A DNA stretch of 64,000 nucleotides from Tubulanus polymorphus (lineage: Eukaryota > Nemertea > Palaeonemertea > Tubulaniformes > Tubulanidae), in contig NC_134026.1 of assembly GCF_964204645.1 (NCBI RefSeq), positions 2,852,001 through 2,916,000 of the forward strand, written 5' to 3'. Positions within the stretch are counted from its first letter, which is position 1. Every line of letters begins with the position of its first letter. The translations under genes were made by a program, and so were the position numbers. Under the pieces are notes generated by a model that saw nothing but the letters and a program-made list of their open reading frames with translations, searched no databases and had not been told where the DNA came from. Shown one piece after another: positions 61,892 to 64,000 of this stretch.

Positions 61892-63644
61892 TCAATTCGT
61901 TTTCAATGATAAGTTCAACAATATTCTAAGTAGAGAAGTAGATTCTGTTGAAGTAAGAATCCTGGACGGTTATTTATTAATAAGCTACAAGCCCACTACC
62001 AGCATAGCTCTCCCTGTGGTTAGGTTATTCATCGCTATTGGAAACGGAAAAGCCATCCTAGACTCTGCGACGGCTATTCGATAAAAAGGTGCATTAAATT
62101 GCTATTCATTGCACACATATTTTTTCTTTTTATCAAAAGACCGAATTATTGGTGAATGGCTTAGTTAGGGATTACCTAAGCTCTCCTCTAGATTGATGAA
62201 ACTTGTTTAAACCTTCTCCACCGAAACATTGAATATGTATATATTGTCATTCTGGTCATGTTGGAATATTGAAAATTCTCTAAAGAAGATATGGAGGACC
62301 CCTAATTCCGAGAAAATTACATCTTAAATTCAACTAGTACAACTTGTATTAGATGATGTTCAGATTCATCATTTAGAGAATAAGTTTCAAATCGATGTTG
62401 TTAAATTTCTCAGGAATATTCTCTATGTTTTTAATGTGCTATACAGAATTTTGTTCTTTTTTGTCAATAATTGCTACGTAATGTATTAATTATGTAAAAA
62501 TACAGATATGTTAAGGATTTGTAAATAAATTAATTTCATTTAGAGACTTAATGAAATACATTGCCTAGTTTTAATTATTGGTTGAGAGATGAGGTTTTCT
62601 AGCGATGTGAAGAAAGAAAAAATATGATTCTTTTAACGAATCGGGAAATGAATATTTTTAAACCCAGTGAATCAGTTACGAATTAACATTTTGCACTCGA
62701 CTGGAATGTACTAATCCGCCCATGTCACTTAGCATGGCTCGTACTAATCGCAGGCAATGAAACCTCAGCACGAAACCCACTTCAAATTTCTTTGCTGTAT
62801 TTGGTCATATATATTATGTTTATATGTATATATATAGAGATAGAGAAGGGAAGTCACAATCAATTTACACAGAGACATTGATAGGATTCCAGTCAAACAG
62901 CAACACATGTCCGAAACACATTTGGCAGCTGTCGCCACACTGCAAATGAATCAGATTTCCACAATAGTCATCCGTACAGATTTATACTGCTAATGACGGG
63001 ACAAATTCCAATATCATGAATCGTAAATTGACTACGCTATTAGCGGCTATGACAACAATTCAAAGCATCACAAAAATCTAAGATAAATGAATATACATAA
63101 TGTTTGTAATCGTTCACCGAGGTCGTTGCCTGAAGGCGCCGAAGAATTCAAATTACACGAGGAATTCCTTCTCAGCGTAGACACAGCTCTTCAAACTCAC
63201 TGTTCTACCATAGAAACTTCAGATTTTGGCGAAAATTCTTCTTCAATCTTCTTTTAACTTGCGTAGTCGTTAAAATTCAATGTCTCGTTCGACGAATATC
63301 TGATATACTTTCCGACAGAACGGAAACAACGATGCCATTTATCACTATCCTATATGAAAAGGAACTATACTAGGCTATGTGAATTTGTATTTCACGTCGT
63401 TAAGTGTCTGCCATTTGTTTTCATAACGCCCAGTTTCAATTCAAATACACAGTAATTGATCGAAGTTCTTGTACGTGTATAAACTCAATATCAAGACAAT
63501 CGATTGAAGCATCTTCAAAACTCCCCAAAATATAACTGGATTCCGTCTACCACGAACGCCGGACGAAAAGCGAACGCAGTAGACCGCTGGAACTAAAATC
63601 CAAGGTGGATTTTTAAAAAAAACGTCGAATTTCATTTCAAAATC
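61892..63644. other. Intergenic region downstream of SLU7
   Basis: AT-rich DNA without recognisable coding sequence. A + strand frame at 61779-62084 overlaps the LINE-like fragment and shows no family features. Confidence 0.5.
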
Positions 63645-63650
63645 TTTATT
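63645..63650 (-). terminator. Polyadenylation signal AATAAA of SLU7
   Basis: AATAAA on the minus strand, about 115 bp after the SLU7 stop codon. Confidence 0.6.
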
Positions 63651-63763
63651 ACTATTCATTTCATCTATGTACATTTATCTTACAAGGTTTAAGACAAATA
63701 ATTTACATTCATCTATAAACAATAATATAGCATAGCCACGATAACGAAATATTCAAAATGATC

Positions 63764-63943
63764 CTATCTAGTAAAGAATGCGGCCATCGGATCATCAGTT
63801 CGTTTTTGTTTTCGCCTATAAGCCTCCATTTCTTCTTCGGTTGGTTCTTTAGCTACGAACATGCTGTTGAACGGTCGTTTCCGTTCATCTATAGACAGCA
63901 AACGATCAGCTTCTTTAGACTGTTCTTCCAACTCTTTCATTGC
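63764..63943 (-). CDS. SLU7: Pre-mRNA splicing factor SLU7, last coding exon (partial gene)
   Basis: This is the terminal exon of a step-II spliceosome protein that helps choose the 3' splice site; it acts in the nucleus. On the minus strand, after acceptor TGTTATAG, the exon reads [20 protein letters not shown], then RKRPFNSMF, then [16 protein letters not shown], then [10 protein letters not shown] and a TAG stop at 63764-63766. The string ERKRP(Y/F)NSM...[11 protein letters not shown]...DDPMA is, from memory, the conserved C-terminus of animal SLU7. The rest of the gene, with its zinc knuckle, lies to the right of the window; the remaining 57 bases after the acceptor are intron. Confidence 0.85.
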   Translation of the reverse strand, partial: AMKELEEQSKEADRLLSIDERKRPFNSMFVAKEPTEEEMEAYRRKQKRTDDPMAAFFTR

Positions 63944-64000
63944 CTATAACAAACGTAACAACTTACATAACATGACTATCTATACCCAGCGCCCAGTTTC

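Noticed and set aside
61779-62084. A 101-codon + strand frame
   Set aside because: It overlaps the LINE-like minus-strand fragment, shows no family resemblance and has no acceptor or poly(A) context.
1-64000. CRISPR arrays, bacterial operons or integrated phage
   Set aside because: All genes are spliced animal genes; no regularly spaced identical repeats with unique spacers were seen.

Overview
This is a nuclear DNA window from an intron-rich, AT-rich animal genome. Spliced genes with GT-AG introns, AATAAA-type polyadenylation signals and short decayed transposons rule out a prokaryote. An apolipophorin-type lipid carrier, a Tincar-like membrane protein, an invertebrate-type peptide GPCR and an alkyl-sulfatase-like metallo-beta-lactamase enzyme fit a protostome. 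A lophotrochozoan (annelid, mollusc or brachiopod) is my best guess, but that is inference and no species is claimed.

Layout, left to right. 1-5.2 kb: no recognisable gene. 5.2-8.15 kb: a 2.9 kb DNA transposon with CACTG-type ends and TA flanks. 8.5-9.3 kb (+): last exon of a rhodopsin-family peptide GPCR (TM3-TM7); its 5' exons were not found. 12.7-15.7 kb (+): a complete four-exon alkyl-sulfatase-like enzyme. 17.7-20.8 kb (+): a complete seven-exon ZU5-domain protein. 22.0-22.6 kb: a MITE with perfect 19-bp inverted ends. 22.9-24.0 kb (+): an FkbM-type methyltransferase with one coding exon and a membrane anchor. 25.6-42.6 kb (-): a 35-exon large lipid transfer protein (apolipophorin), resolved from signal peptide to stop with all exon phases agreeing (about 3,735 residues). 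42.7-54 kb: a gene-poor stretch with small repeats and transposon remnants. 54.1-60.0 kb (+): a two-exon, eight-helix Tincar-like protein with a long Ser/Pro/Thr-rich tail. 61.7-61.9 kb (-): a probable fragment of a non-LTR retrotransposon endonuclease. 63.76-63.94 kb (-): the last coding exon of the splicing factor SLU7, running off the right edge.

The genes do not form a pathway; each is an independent animal transcription unit. The most informative items are the complete apolipophorin model (a 3.6 kb exon, TP-anchored repeats of about 57 residues, one GC-AG intron), the CACTG element with its internal palindrome and 36-bp minisatellite, the 607-bp MITE, and the TP-repeat tail of the Tincar-like protein. 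I found no CRISPR array, operon, rRNA, tRNA gene or convincing new multi-gene system.
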